Of a stretch of 64,000 nucleotides of DNA, positions 10,101 through 18,000 are shown in pieces (positions within the stretch are counted from its first letter, which is position 1; the number at the start of each line of letters is the position of its first letter). Source of the DNA: JBCDGZ01 sp038750655 (GTDB taxonomy: Bacteria; Bacteroidota; Bacteroidia; Chitinophagales; Saprospiraceae); assembly GCA_038750655.1 (NCBI GenBank), contig JBCDGZ010000006.1, positions 25,005 through 89,004 of the forward strand, given 5' to 3'. The notes beneath the pieces are model-generated. The model saw only the letters and a list, made by a program, of their open reading frames with translations. It was not told where the DNA came from and searched no databases. The position numbers were made by a program, and so were the translations under genes.

Positions 10101-11156
10101 GTCGTTGAGACGGCTTCTCCTTATCACTATAGCAGCAATGTAGGGCTGGAATATGAGACTGAGGGCGGCGTACCCAGCTTTGGACTTCGTGCAGCGCCAT
10201 CCGTCAGTAAGGACGATAATAATGGCGACGGCCTGCCTGATCCAGATGGCGATGGAATCGGTATGGGCTGGTTCCCCGGTTATGCCGTTGATGTAGAAAC
10301 CGGCGAACGTCTAAATATTTTCTTCGGCGAAAATTCGACCTACGACGGCAGCCGATTCCCCGGCGCATTCTTCGAAAAGCCCACGGGCCGTGATATGATG
10401 TGGAATCCCGTCAGTCAAACTTTCCTGAATACGGGAGAGAATACCATTTATAATTTTATGCTGGGAGGACAACACTTCATCTATGTCACCAAACAACCTT
10501 ATGATGAATGTGCTGAAATCCGTACTATCCTCAGTGGAAACAGCAGCCGCTGGAACAATGTGACTCGGCAGATTTCCTGGACCTCTTTCCCCTTATTGCG
10601 AGCTGGCCAGCAGCTCAACTCTTATGCCGATGGCCTAATCCCTAATGACTTGGTTATCGAAATGCGGGTCAAGAACAGCTACAAGGTCAAGGAAGGTACG
10701 GGCGTCCGCGAAGGTTATCCAACCTACCTTTTCAGTATCGAAGGGAAGGAGCCGACGGAGCTGCAAACGAGTATTGAAATCGATCAGGCCCTCAAGGCCA
10801 TCAATGTTGTTCCTAATCCCTACTATGGCTACTCTGGTTATGAGGTCAGTCCCAATGGTCGTGTAGTGAAAATCACCAATTTACCTGCTGAGTGCGTAGT
10901 GACCATCTATTCGTTGGACGGCAAGTTTATCCGGCAATACAAGCGCAATGAAGTGGGCGAATTACAGGCTGACCGCAGTAATCCGGGCATCGAAGTGACC
11001 CAGTACACTCCGGCCATAGAATGGGATTTGGAGAACAATAAAGGAATACCTGTAGCATCTGGGGTCTATTTGATCCATATCAATGCACCAGGGTTAGGAG
11101 AACGCGTGATTAAATGGTTTGGTGTTAACAGACAGCTGGATACCTCTAGCTTCTAG
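7158..11156 (+). CDS. Giant secreted protein with T9SS/FlgD-like C-terminal domain (copy 2, paralogue of 1723-5694)
   Basis: A 1332-residue protein that aligns with copy 1 over its whole length, by eye roughly two thirds or more identical, including the mature N-terminus (cut after AEA, then HVGP), the GGDLWWDG and YFRGPLD blocks and the C-terminal VVPNPYYGYSGYE / NNKGIPVASGVY domain. Three in-frame ATGs exist: 7131, 7158 (behind AGGAGGT) and 7182 (aligns with the start of copy 1 and gives the best signal peptide). I list 7158; 7182 is equally plausible. The first acidic metal-binding-like loop of copy 1 has lost its leading Asp/Asn ligands here (VADGNYDPEQGD), while the later one is longer (DDNNGDGLPDPDGDG). 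Codons are visibly richer in G and C than in copy 1, so the duplication is not recent. Function unknown; T9SS export is inferred. Confidence 0.8.
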   Translation: MSSLKQIDMRFLQYTLIFTLLIGWGWPAEAHVGPGSKSYKKASDADKIRYRMDCAEGRSQTDLAINNVRARLLIGGDLWWDGEQNGRYVIPKIDPSSGQLEVSSIFAGAVWLGGRDPGNNLKVACQTYGAGGRRDFWPGPLSDIGTIEADECANWDKFFKVTGANIDQHLRNYNAALTAGVPYDPDEIPLDVKGWPARGNPHFFEIHGFELPDPIANYAPFFEPGVADGNYDPEQGDYPIIQIRGCDAPQYPDEIIFWIYNDAGNVHTETMGKAIRMEVQVQAFGYATNDEINDMSFVRYKLINRAVETIRETFFAMWVDPDLGCYTDDYIGCDTSRSLAYVYNMDALDGETSCDDCEDGVATYCTEIPILGVDYFRGPLDSTGTEIGMSSFTYYNNRRLNPPPGTDDPNAVPQEYYNYLSGRWRDGTPFTTGGNGYNLGSNQVIRYAFPDPPNDLDGWSMCSESLPQGDRRTIQASGPFTLQPGATNELIIGVPWVPNIADYPCPDIRPLLNADDIAQALFDNCFEITDGPDAPDVDWIELDKQLVAVLTNDQFSNNFEENYSEVDLRAPTLLPTEERQYRFEGYKLFQLQEPNVSRSELDDPDKARLIYQVDLANGVSEIYNWKAIVNPNAGPGDPGEIWLPELQVEGADEGIRHTFVITEDQFATGDRRLVNHRKYYFTALAYAYNNYADFQQIGDQLSGQRTPYLEGRRNIRNYTAIPRPIVDQTLNAEYGDGVVITRLDGEGTGANYLAVSDETREAMFAGTTEGEITYLPGAGPVDVKVYNPLAVVDGEYELSFYDDNLNNDELETPTNWQLTKVGTNEVIESETGIETLNEQIIAQYGLSIGIKQEGEPGTFADPANGAIGAGLRYDDPNAPWYVVAPEGGPSDQDGALNFIKTGQNEIDNRLDPDQQLSSIGSGIFVPYSLCDYNVSQSMNPYISPAWMSIFSGLARNQNPLSSLNNVDVVLTSDKSKWSRCVVVETASPYHYSSNVGLEYETEGGVPSFGLRAAPSVSKDDNNGDGLPDPDGDGIGMGWFPGYAVDVETGERLNIFFGENSTYDGSRFPGAFFEKPTGRDMMWNPVSQTFLNTGENTIYNFMLGGQHFIYVTKQPYDECAEIRTILSGNSSRWNNVTRQISWTSFPLLRAGQQLNSYADGLIPNDLVIEMRVKNSYKVKEGTGVREGYPTYLFSIEGKEPTELQTSIEIDQALKAINVVPNPYYGYSGYEVSPNGRVVKITNLPAECVVTIYSLDGKFIRQYKRNEVGELQADRSNPGIEVTQYTPAIEWDLENNKGIPVASGVYLIHINAPGLGERVIKWFGVNRQLDTSSF

Positions 11157-11167
11157 CATCAGGAACA

Positions 11168-11211
11168 CTCTTTTGACACGCTAATTTGTAGCGTGTCGAA
11201 AGAGATTTTTT
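11168..11211 (+). terminator. Rho-independent terminator after copy 2
   Basis: CTCTTTTGACACGCTA (11168-11183) pairs with TAGCGTGTCGAAAGAG (11189-11204): 16 bp with one G-U pair, 5-base loop, followed by ATTTTTTAA. It begins 11 bp after the stop codon. Confidence 0.9.
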
Positions 11212-11286
11212 AATCTGCCCAAAGACTAAAATAGGCGCGTGCTTATTTGATTTTCTATATTTTTTTGTAATTTTAGTGAGAATTTT

Positions 11287-11331
11287 GGCAAGAACGGTTC
11301 TGTCTTCCCGATAGAAGCGTTCTTGCCTTTT
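11287..11331 (+). terminator. Second rho-independent-type hairpin, 75 bp beyond the first
   Basis: GGCAAGAACGGTTCTGTC (11287-11304) pairs with GATAGAAGCGTTCTTGCC (11310-11327) with one mismatch and one G-U pair, then TTTTAT. The gene upstream already has its own terminator, so this one could end a short independent transcript starting in the AT-rich stretch 11215-11286. The rest of the gap, 11332-11495, shows no gene or clear promoter before greA. Confidence 0.7.
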
Positions 11332-11495
11332 ATGAAATGTACCCGTGGAAAACTAAACCACCTGCTTGCTTGTTATCAGATATTCGCTCTACTATTCACC
11401 GAGCGGGATTAGTCACAAAAACATTTTATACCTTATTTATGATGCTGGTTGTAGCTAGTGAGAGCTGAATCAGGCACTAATTTAAATCTATCACT

Positions 11496-11972
11496 ATGTC
11501 AAAAATTTCATACCTGACCCAGGAAGGATACGATCGTCTATCCGCAGAGCTAACTGAAATGAAATCAGCAGGGCGTCAGAAGGTAGCACAGGCCATCGCC
11601 GAAGCTCGCGAGAAAGGAGACTTGTCGGAAAATGCCGAGTATGATGCCGCCAAGGAAGCCCAGGGCCTACTGGAATTGAAGATCAATACGCTGGAAAAAA
11701 CCCTGGCCAATGCTCGGGTGCTGGATGCCAGCCAACTCGATACTTCCAAAGTTACGGTGCTGTGCAACGTAAAGATTAAGAATACGAAAAATAGCAAAGA
11801 GCTCACCTACAAACTGGTCGCCGAATCGGAGGCAGACCTCAAGCGCAAGAAAATCTCTGTGACCTCTCCTATGGGGTCTAGCCTGCTGGGTAAAAAAGTA
11901 GGAGAGATCGCTCAGGTGGAGACTCCAAGAGGAACCCTCGAGTTCGAGATTATGGATATTTCAATCGATTAA
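11496..11972 (+). CDS. greA: Transcription elongation factor GreA
   Basis: A 158-residue protein of normal GreA length. The N-terminal antiparallel coiled coil carries the acidic tip GDLSENAEYDAA (residues 41-52), which reaches through the RNA polymerase secondary channel and stimulates cleavage of backtracked transcripts. The C-terminal FKBP-like domain contains SVTSPMGSSLLGKKVGE, the usual GreA end block. It acts in the cytoplasm on stalled RNA polymerase. The HIT-family gene starts 5 bp after its stop, so both are probably one transcript, an order seen in many Bacteroidota. No canonical -7 box was found in the 160 bp upstream. Confidence 0.97.
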   Translation: MSKISYLTQEGYDRLSAELTEMKSAGRQKVAQAIAEAREKGDLSENAEYDAAKEAQGLLELKINTLEKTLANARVLDASQLDTSKVTVLCNVKIKNTKNSKELTYKLVAESEADLKRKKISVTSPMGSSLLGKKVGEIAQVETPRGTLEFEIMDISID

Positions 11973-11977
11973 GCACA

Positions 11978-12370
11978 ATGGCAAGCATTTTTACGAAGAT
12001 CGTACAAGGGGAAATCCCCTGCCATAAGGTCGCCGAAAGCGAAGATTTTTTGGCCTTTCTGGATATTTTTCCGCTAGTGGAAGGCCATACGCTGGTGATT
12101 CCCAAAAAAGAGGTGGATTATTTTTATGATTTGGAGGATGAGCTGCTTTCGGAGCTGATGCTATTCAGCAAGCAGGTAGCGAAGGCCATGAAGGCCTGTA
12201 TTCCCTGCAATCGCATCGGCGTATCGGTGGTCGGCCTGGAAGTTCCCCATGCGCATGTACACCTCATTCCGATCAATTCGGTGAATGATATGAGCTTTGC
12301 CAATCCCAAACTTCAATATACGCCGGAAGAACTGGCCGCCATCGCTGCACGCATTCGTGCGCAGCTCTAA
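11978..12370 (+). CDS. HIT-family (HinT-like) nucleotide hydrolase
   Basis: A 130-residue histidine-triad protein. The catalytic motif HAHVHLI is at residues 91-97, with the middle histidines of HxHxH forming the nucleophile site; the N-terminal GEIPCHKV and EGHTLVIPKK blocks are standard. HinT-type proteins hydrolyse adenosine phosphoramidates and aminoacyl-AMP side products in the cytoplasm. It lies 5 bp after greA and its stop codon is separated by a single base from that of the convergent ruvC. The exact in vivo substrate is unknown, so no symbol is given. Confidence 0.93.
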   Translation: MASIFTKIVQGEIPCHKVAESEDFLAFLDIFPLVEGHTLVIPKKEVDYFYDLEDELLSELMLFSKQVAKAMKACIPCNRIGVSVVGLEVPHAHVHLIPINSVNDMSFANPKLQYTPEELAAIAARIRAQL

Positions 12371-12371
12371 G

Positions 12372-12932
12372 CTACCCCTTACGATTCGGATTGTCTTTTA
12401 GAAAACTGGACCAGTCGCTGTACCGCTTCTGGCCAGCGACTGGACTACCGGACTGGTAGAAATGACAAACGGCAGTCGCCAGGGCGTCCGTAGCATCCAG
12501 TGAGCGCTTGTCGATCTGGCAGGTTAGAATATTACTGAGCATGGCGGCGACCTGTTCCTTGCTGGCGTTACCATTGCCAGTGACGGACTGCTTGATTTTT
12601 TTTGGGGAATACTCTGTGATGCCCACATCCATTGTCATAGCCGCCGCGATGGCCACCCCCTGCGCGCGGCCCAGCTTGAGCATAGATTGCACATTCTTGC
12701 CAAAGAACGGCGCTTCGATAGCCATATGCTGCGGCTGGTGCAGCCGGATCAGTTCTTGTAGTCGCTCGAAGATTTTGCGCAGCTTCTCGTAAGGACTGCC
12801 CAGATGGCCCATCGTCACCACGCCCATCTCAACTAAGCGCATCTTCCGTTGCTCTACCTCAATGATGGCGTAGCCTAGCACATTGGTACCCGGGTCTACA
12901 CCCAACAAGCGATATTTTTTTGCATCTGCCAT
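12372..12932 (-). CDS. ruvC: Crossover junction endodeoxyribonuclease RuvC
   Basis: A 186-residue RNase H-fold resolvase. The four catalytic acids are visible: D13 in GVDPG, E73 in AIEAPFF, and D146/D149 in LDATDALATAVCH. RuvC cuts Holliday junctions that RuvAB migrates; ruvA is in this window at 36070, separated from ruvC. The gene runs convergently with the HIT gene, with almost no spacer, and its first codons lie only ~60 bp from the start of the oppositely oriented flippase-like gene, so the two start regions share their control sequence. The length and all motifs are normal. Confidence 0.96.
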   Translation of the reverse strand: MADAKKYRLLGVDPGTNVLGYAIIEVEQRKMRLVEMGVVTMGHLGSPYEKLRKIFERLQELIRLHQPQHMAIEAPFFGKNVQSMLKLGRAQGVAIAAAMTMDVGITEYSPKKIKQSVTGNGNASKEQVAAMLSNILTCQIDKRSLDATDALATAVCHFYQSGSPVAGQKRYSDWSSFLKDNPNRKG

Positions 12933-12939
12933 CTAATAC

Positions 12940-12947
12940 TATCTTTG
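12940..12947 (+). promoter_or_regulatory. Bacteroidota-type -7 promoter box for the flippase-like gene
   Basis: TATCTTTG matches TAnnTTTG exactly. TTG at 12920-12922 lies 17 bp upstream as a possible -33 element. Transcription from here would begin near 12953, so the downstream gene must start after that point; this decides the start at TTG 12992. Confidence 0.6.
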
Positions 12948-12991
12948 CGAAGCAATGTATCATTAATACAAGACTAATACAAGCCCAAGCA

Positions 12992-13993
12992 TTGAAACGC
13001 CCCTTTAACAGCCGACTCTTTAACCTGTTGATCAAAACAGCGGTGCTGCTCTTGTTGGGCTATGTGCTCTACTACCAAGTATTTGCCCGGGAAAATATTG
13101 GCGACATCAAAGCGGTATTCTGGCAGCGCCTCGACCGACAGCACCTGAGCTACCTCTTGCTAGCGGCTCTGCTCATGCCCCTCAACTGGGCCTTCGAAAC
13201 CCTCAAGTGGCAGGGCCTCATCCGCGATTTTGAGCCGCTGAGCTTTTGGCGAAGCTACCGGGCCGTACTCGGCGGCGTCACCTTTTCGATCTTTACGCCC
13301 AATCGGATTGGGGAGTACGGGGGGCGTATTCTCTTCGTCAGGGCAGAGAACAACTGGAAGGCCGTGATCGCTACACTGGTCGGCAGCTTTAGCCAATTGC
13401 TGGTGTTGCTGGCCGTAGGCCTGTTGGGGCTCATCCATTACGCCGGCAGCTATCTGGAGCTAGAGCCGCTGATGCTGCGCAGCCTGGGCTTTATGGGGCT
13501 GGTACTGGTGGGGGCAATGGTGTTCAGCTTTTACAATATTGACCTGGTGGTGCCGCTGGCCCGCCGCCTGCCCTTTATCCACTATCTGCGCCCCTTCGCC
13601 AAGCAAGTCAGTATCCTCCAGGACTACGACAGCCCAACGCTGACCCGTACCCTGGCCTTCGCCCTCGCCCGCTACACCGTCTACACCCTACAATACTACC
13701 TGCTGCTGCGGTTCTTCGGCTTCCAAATCCCGACGCTGCCTGCGCTGACTGGCATTGCTACCATTTTTTTACTCCAAACCAGCATCCCACTTCCTCCACT
13801 GATGGGCCTATTTGTGAGAGGCGAAGTAGCCCTACAAATCTGGGGCATTTTTAGCGAAAATGAGCTGGGGATTCTGGCTTCCTCCTTTAGTTTGTGGGTA
13901 CTAAATCTTATCCTTCCAGCGTTATTTGGTATGGTATTTATACTAAATACTAATGTGTTAAAATCATTAGGTTATGAGAATAAAAGCAATTAG
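12992..13993 (+). CDS. Lysylphosphatidylglycerol synthase/flippase-like integral membrane protein (UPF0104-type)
   Basis: A 333-residue polytopic membrane protein with about eight hydrophobic segments. Features of the LPG synthase transmembrane / YbhN family include LNWAFETLKWQGLI and FTPNRIGEYGGRILF near the second and third segments. Such proteins act as lipid flippases or transport accessory factors; none of the soluble aminoacyl-transferase domain of MprF is present, so it is not a full MprF. The frame stays open up to 12920, but a -7 promoter box at 12940-12947 lies inside that extension and no in-frame ATG exists, so I use TTG 12992 (protein start MKRPFNSRLFN). The DUF3108 gene overlaps its 3' end by 20 bp, implying translational coupling. 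Confidence 0.78.
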   Translation: MKRPFNSRLFNLLIKTAVLLLLGYVLYYQVFARENIGDIKAVFWQRLDRQHLSYLLLAALLMPLNWAFETLKWQGLIRDFEPLSFWRSYRAVLGGVTFSIFTPNRIGEYGGRILFVRAENNWKAVIATLVGSFSQLLVLLAVGLLGLIHYAGSYLELEPLMLRSLGFMGLVLVGAMVFSFYNIDLVVPLARRLPFIHYLRPFAKQVSILQDYDSPTLTRTLAFALARYTVYTLQYYLLLRFFGFQIPTLPALTGIATIFLLQTSIPLPPLMGLFVRGEVALQIWGIFSENELGILASSFSLWVLNLILPALFGMVFILNTNVLKSLGYENKSN

Positions 13994-14837
13994 TATCAGC
14001 CTCCTATGTATGGTAATTATTCTGCTGATCAGCGCTTTTACCCGTTCCGCTCCCGCTTATGACCCCTTCGAGGACGCTCCGACAGTCAATACGGAGCCTT
14101 GCTTTATGGAGAACACTGCCTTCGAAGTCGGCGAGCAGATTACCTATAAATTATACTACAACTGGAATTTCATCTGGCTCTCCGCTGGCGAAGTCGTCTT
14201 CACCGTCGCCGAAGATGGCAGCCAATACCACCTCTCCGCCGCCGGCCGCACCTACAAGACCTACGAATGGTTTTTCAAAGTCAGAGATTACTACGATACT
14301 TATATCGACAAAGAAAGCCTTTTGCCCCAACTTTCTATCCGCAATGTACACGAAGGCAAGTACCGTCTCTACGATAAGGTCAGCTTTGAGCAGGAGAAAA
14401 AGAAGGCCGTATCTATGCGGGGTAAGACCAAAGAGAAGACCGTGCGAAGTGAATACAATATCGATGAGTGCATGCACGACGTCTTATCTATCATTTATTA
14501 TACCCGCAATATCAACTTTCAGGGCTACGAAAGCGGTCAAAATTTTCCCATCAAAATCTTCATGGACAAAGAAGTCTGGCCACTTAAGGTCCATTACAAA
14601 GGAAGGGTACCCAACAAGAAAATCAAAGGGCGCGGGCGCTTCAACACCCTACAGTTTAGCCCCGAGGTGATCGCCGGAACAGTTTTCAAAAAAGGGACCG
14701 AGATGAATGTGTACGTCAGCGACGACCAAAATCGCATTCCCTTGATGATTGAATCGCCCGTTTCCGTAGGGTCAGTCAAAGCAGTGTTGAAAAATTATGA
14801 AGGCCTCAAGCACCCGATGGAAGCCAAAATTAAATAA
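13974..14837 (+). CDS. DUF3108 domain-containing exported protein
   Basis: A 287-residue protein with an N-terminal signal or anchor (MRIKAISISLLCMVIILLI). The mature part begins with FEVGEQITYKLYYNW, followed by LSAGEVVF, the typical opening of DUF3108, a beta-rich periplasmic family of unknown biochemistry in which each member reads like a lipocalin-type sandwich. DECMHDVLSIIYYTR and the basic stretch KGRVPNKKIKGRGR are also family-like. Its ATG lies inside the flippase-like gene (20-bp overlap), so a shared role in envelope lipid handling is a reasonable inference, not a demonstrated one. Confidence 0.85.
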   Translation: MRIKAISISLLCMVIILLISAFTRSAPAYDPFEDAPTVNTEPCFMENTAFEVGEQITYKLYYNWNFIWLSAGEVVFTVAEDGSQYHLSAAGRTYKTYEWFFKVRDYYDTYIDKESLLPQLSIRNVHEGKYRLYDKVSFEQEKKKAVSMRGKTKEKTVRSEYNIDECMHDVLSIIYYTRNINFQGYESGQNFPIKIFMDKEVWPLKVHYKGRVPNKKIKGRGRFNTLQFSPEVIAGTVFKKGTEMNVYVSDDQNRIPLMIESPVSVGSVKAVLKNYEGLKHPMEAKIK

Positions 14838-14851
14838 GCGATTTTCCCTAA

Positions 14852-14890
14852 CTCATCACTTATCAGCTAAATCTCATCACTTATCAGCTA
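14852..14890. repeat. 18-bp direct repeat upstream of the RHS gene
   Basis: CTCATCACTTATCAGCTA occurs at 14852-14869 and again at 14873-14890, exact copies with a 21-bp period (two helical turns). The spacing would suit a regulator binding two sites on one face of the DNA. The rest of 14838-15085 holds no gene. Confidence 0.6.
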
Positions 14891-15085
14891 GTTGTTGATT
14901 ATCATTAGCGGCCTCTTTATATTGCGACGCATTTGGAGGATTAGCCTCTACATGGTAGAGCTGATCTTATGTAAACAACAAAAAAAACCTTAGTCACCTG
15001 AAAGACTCAAGGCGAATGGCTAGTTGACTTCATATTCTAGCACTTCTTTCATTTATTTTTTAACAAGTCTTATAAACTGAAACTT

Positions 15086-18000
15086 ATGAGAACGATCACG
15101 CTCGTGGTGTTCACACTACTTACCAATTTATTGATGGTATCTGCTCAGGCACCAACTACCCCTCTTGGGCCGACTTTCCCTAAACCACCGGAATCTGCCG
15201 CCTTTGAAAAATTTGGCGATAATAGTATCTCTGGGTATACCGGCGTTCCGGGCATAAGCATTCCCATCGCTACCCTGACGGAGGGGCCGCTGAGCTTATC
15301 CGTCGGATTACAATATAATGCCTCCGGCCTTAGGGTCGTGGATGTGGCGCCTAGCGTCGGAGCCGGCTGGAGCCTAAATGCCGGTGGGATGATCTCCCGA
15401 CAGATCAGAGGGAAGGCGGCCGATGAACGCGATAATGGCTTGTGGCAGACTCGTGCTATCTACGGTCAGCCAGATTGCTCCGCACCCGGACCTTTTTGGA
15501 CTGATCTCCTAGGGCCAAGAGACACCGAACCCGATATGTTCAGCTTTAACTTCGGCGGCTACAGTGGTAAATTCTACTTTGCTGATGGCTTAGAAGTCGT
15601 ACAAATTCCCCAGTCCGATTTAAAGATAGACTATGAAGTCAATTATGCTAGTCCGGCCGATGTATTTCGTCTGAGACAGTTTACCATTACCACACCCAAT
15701 GGGGACAGATATATTTTTGGTACTGTTAATCCTACTGATACTTTAAACAACAATGCCATTGCCACTTATAAATCTGCTGGTACGCTAAGTATTGATGCTC
15801 CGGTTGCCAACACCTGGTATTTGGTCAAGATAGAAACAGCCGATAGAAAGCATGCCATCAACCTAGAGTATGAGGACAATAGGTACATGCATCTTTACTG
15901 GAATACTTATAATGATCTGGAAGAAAGTGGTGTACCGCTCAGTCCTGCTTTGAGAAGTATTTTGGAAATGTACATCGCCGATAAATTTGTCAGTAAAATC
16001 TATACTAGTACAGAGGAAATTCTTTTTGAGAATACCACGCCAAGAGAGGATTTGCATGGATCTGATCGATTAAAAGTTGATAAAATTACTTACAGATCTA
16101 CCGGGCTTCCGAGTGACTACTGTAAGATTTTTGATTTTACCTATGATTATCTTATCGACCATAATCCTGATGTAACCAGTAGTACAATAATCTATGATCC
16201 AGACTACAAACGCTTACAGCTTCTGGCCCTCCAAGAAAAATCCTGCGATGAAACCATTGTCATCCCTGCTTATGAATTTGAATATTATGAGCATAGTCCA
16301 GTTTACCCCAAATATTTTCCTAGTCGCTTGAACGACGACTTTGATCACTGGGGGTACTACAATAACAACCATACCAGTAATTTGGCGATCTGCCAGATGA
16401 ACGATGGTATTCAGGATTGTGCTGGTGCGCCCCTGATTGATAATTGTCCAACAGGCTTGGATACGGATGAAGCAGCCATGAGAATTGGGACTTTAAATAA
16501 GATCACTTATCCAACTGGTGGGCATACGGAATTTGAGCTGGAAGCCAATGAAGTTAATATAGATGTAGTACGTTTGGACGAAAAGGTGGTGGACTTTAGC
16601 AATGGCTATTATCCTTTCCCGCCCACTGGCGGATCAATAGGATCAATTGGTGGTAACATAGATTGTGACGTTGATTTCTCCAACTATCCAACGTATCAGT
16701 TGTCTTACAAGGTCAAATATGCTGGGGGTACATTGGGAAGCAGTGGCCTTCCTCCTGCGGTACTGGTTGAAGTGTTTGAGGATATTCCTGGTCAATCAGG
16801 ATGCGGAGGTACAAAGGTTCATGAGTTTATCCCCAATCCAAATTTTACCTATGGAAGTGATTTTGAAGAAGAGGGACTATTAGTTGATGTAATTCCTAAT
16901 TTTTCCATTGACAAACAATACAATTTCACCTTCTCTACAACCAATGCGGGGCTGGATTTTGAAATCAGTGCCATCAACGGTCTGGCTGGATTTCTCAATG
17001 TCCCGGTTGGAGGCCTACGTACCAAGTCTATCAAAGATTTTAGTGATGCAACCACTATGGTCAAAGAGAAGAGCTATGAATACATCAAGGAGTTCAGCAA
17101 TGCTACATCAAGTGGGCGGCTATTCCAAAAGCCAGTCTATTGGTATGCCTTCTGTGGCGATACGACTATTATCAATACCTATACCGCTAACAAGCAGAGC
17201 CTGGCCCCTTTAACTTCTTTTGAAGGCAATCATATTGCCTATGACCGCATCGTTGAACGCTTTTCTGATAATACTTCTATTGAATCCAAATACTATATCG
17301 AGGATAAGGTAGCTCATGAAGTAGATCAGAACTGCTATTGGAGATACGATAGGGTCGAAAATGGCGATACTTTACCTGCCATGTTTTTACATCCCCATTT
17401 GTATGAATACCCTTATCCTACCGTCTTAGATGGTACCTTGAAAGAAAAGCGTTTTCGGGACTATACAGAAGCGACTCAGCGCAAAGAAACCTATGTCTAC
17501 AACTGGGGCTTGACCGATTACTATACCATCGACAGCGAGACCTTTGTCCGACAAATCCAAACCCCAGATGCCATCACCTATTATTACATGGATCAAATGC
17601 GGACTAAGGTGCCACTACTGCTCAATAAGGAAATCTATGCGGACGGGGTGACGACTAGTACGGACTATGTATATGGACAAACGGATTTCCATTTCTTCCC
17701 TACCGAGGAAATCACAACAGATTCGGAGGATAAAGAATACAAAACGGTTTATTCCTACATCGTTGATTATCCGATCCATTCGCTCAAGCGTCAATTGACG
17801 GAGAGACATTTGATTGCGGAGCCTTTCAAGACTTTAAACTATGTGGATGGCGTACTAGTAGATGGCTATTTGGCGCACTTTAGGTTTTTTAATAGTACAA
17901 CAGGTGCCTTTCAAGACTTACTACGAGCGGGAGCAGAACCACGTATCTGGAAGGCCTGGAATTACGAGAAGACCTGGGATGAAAATGACAATCTCATTGG

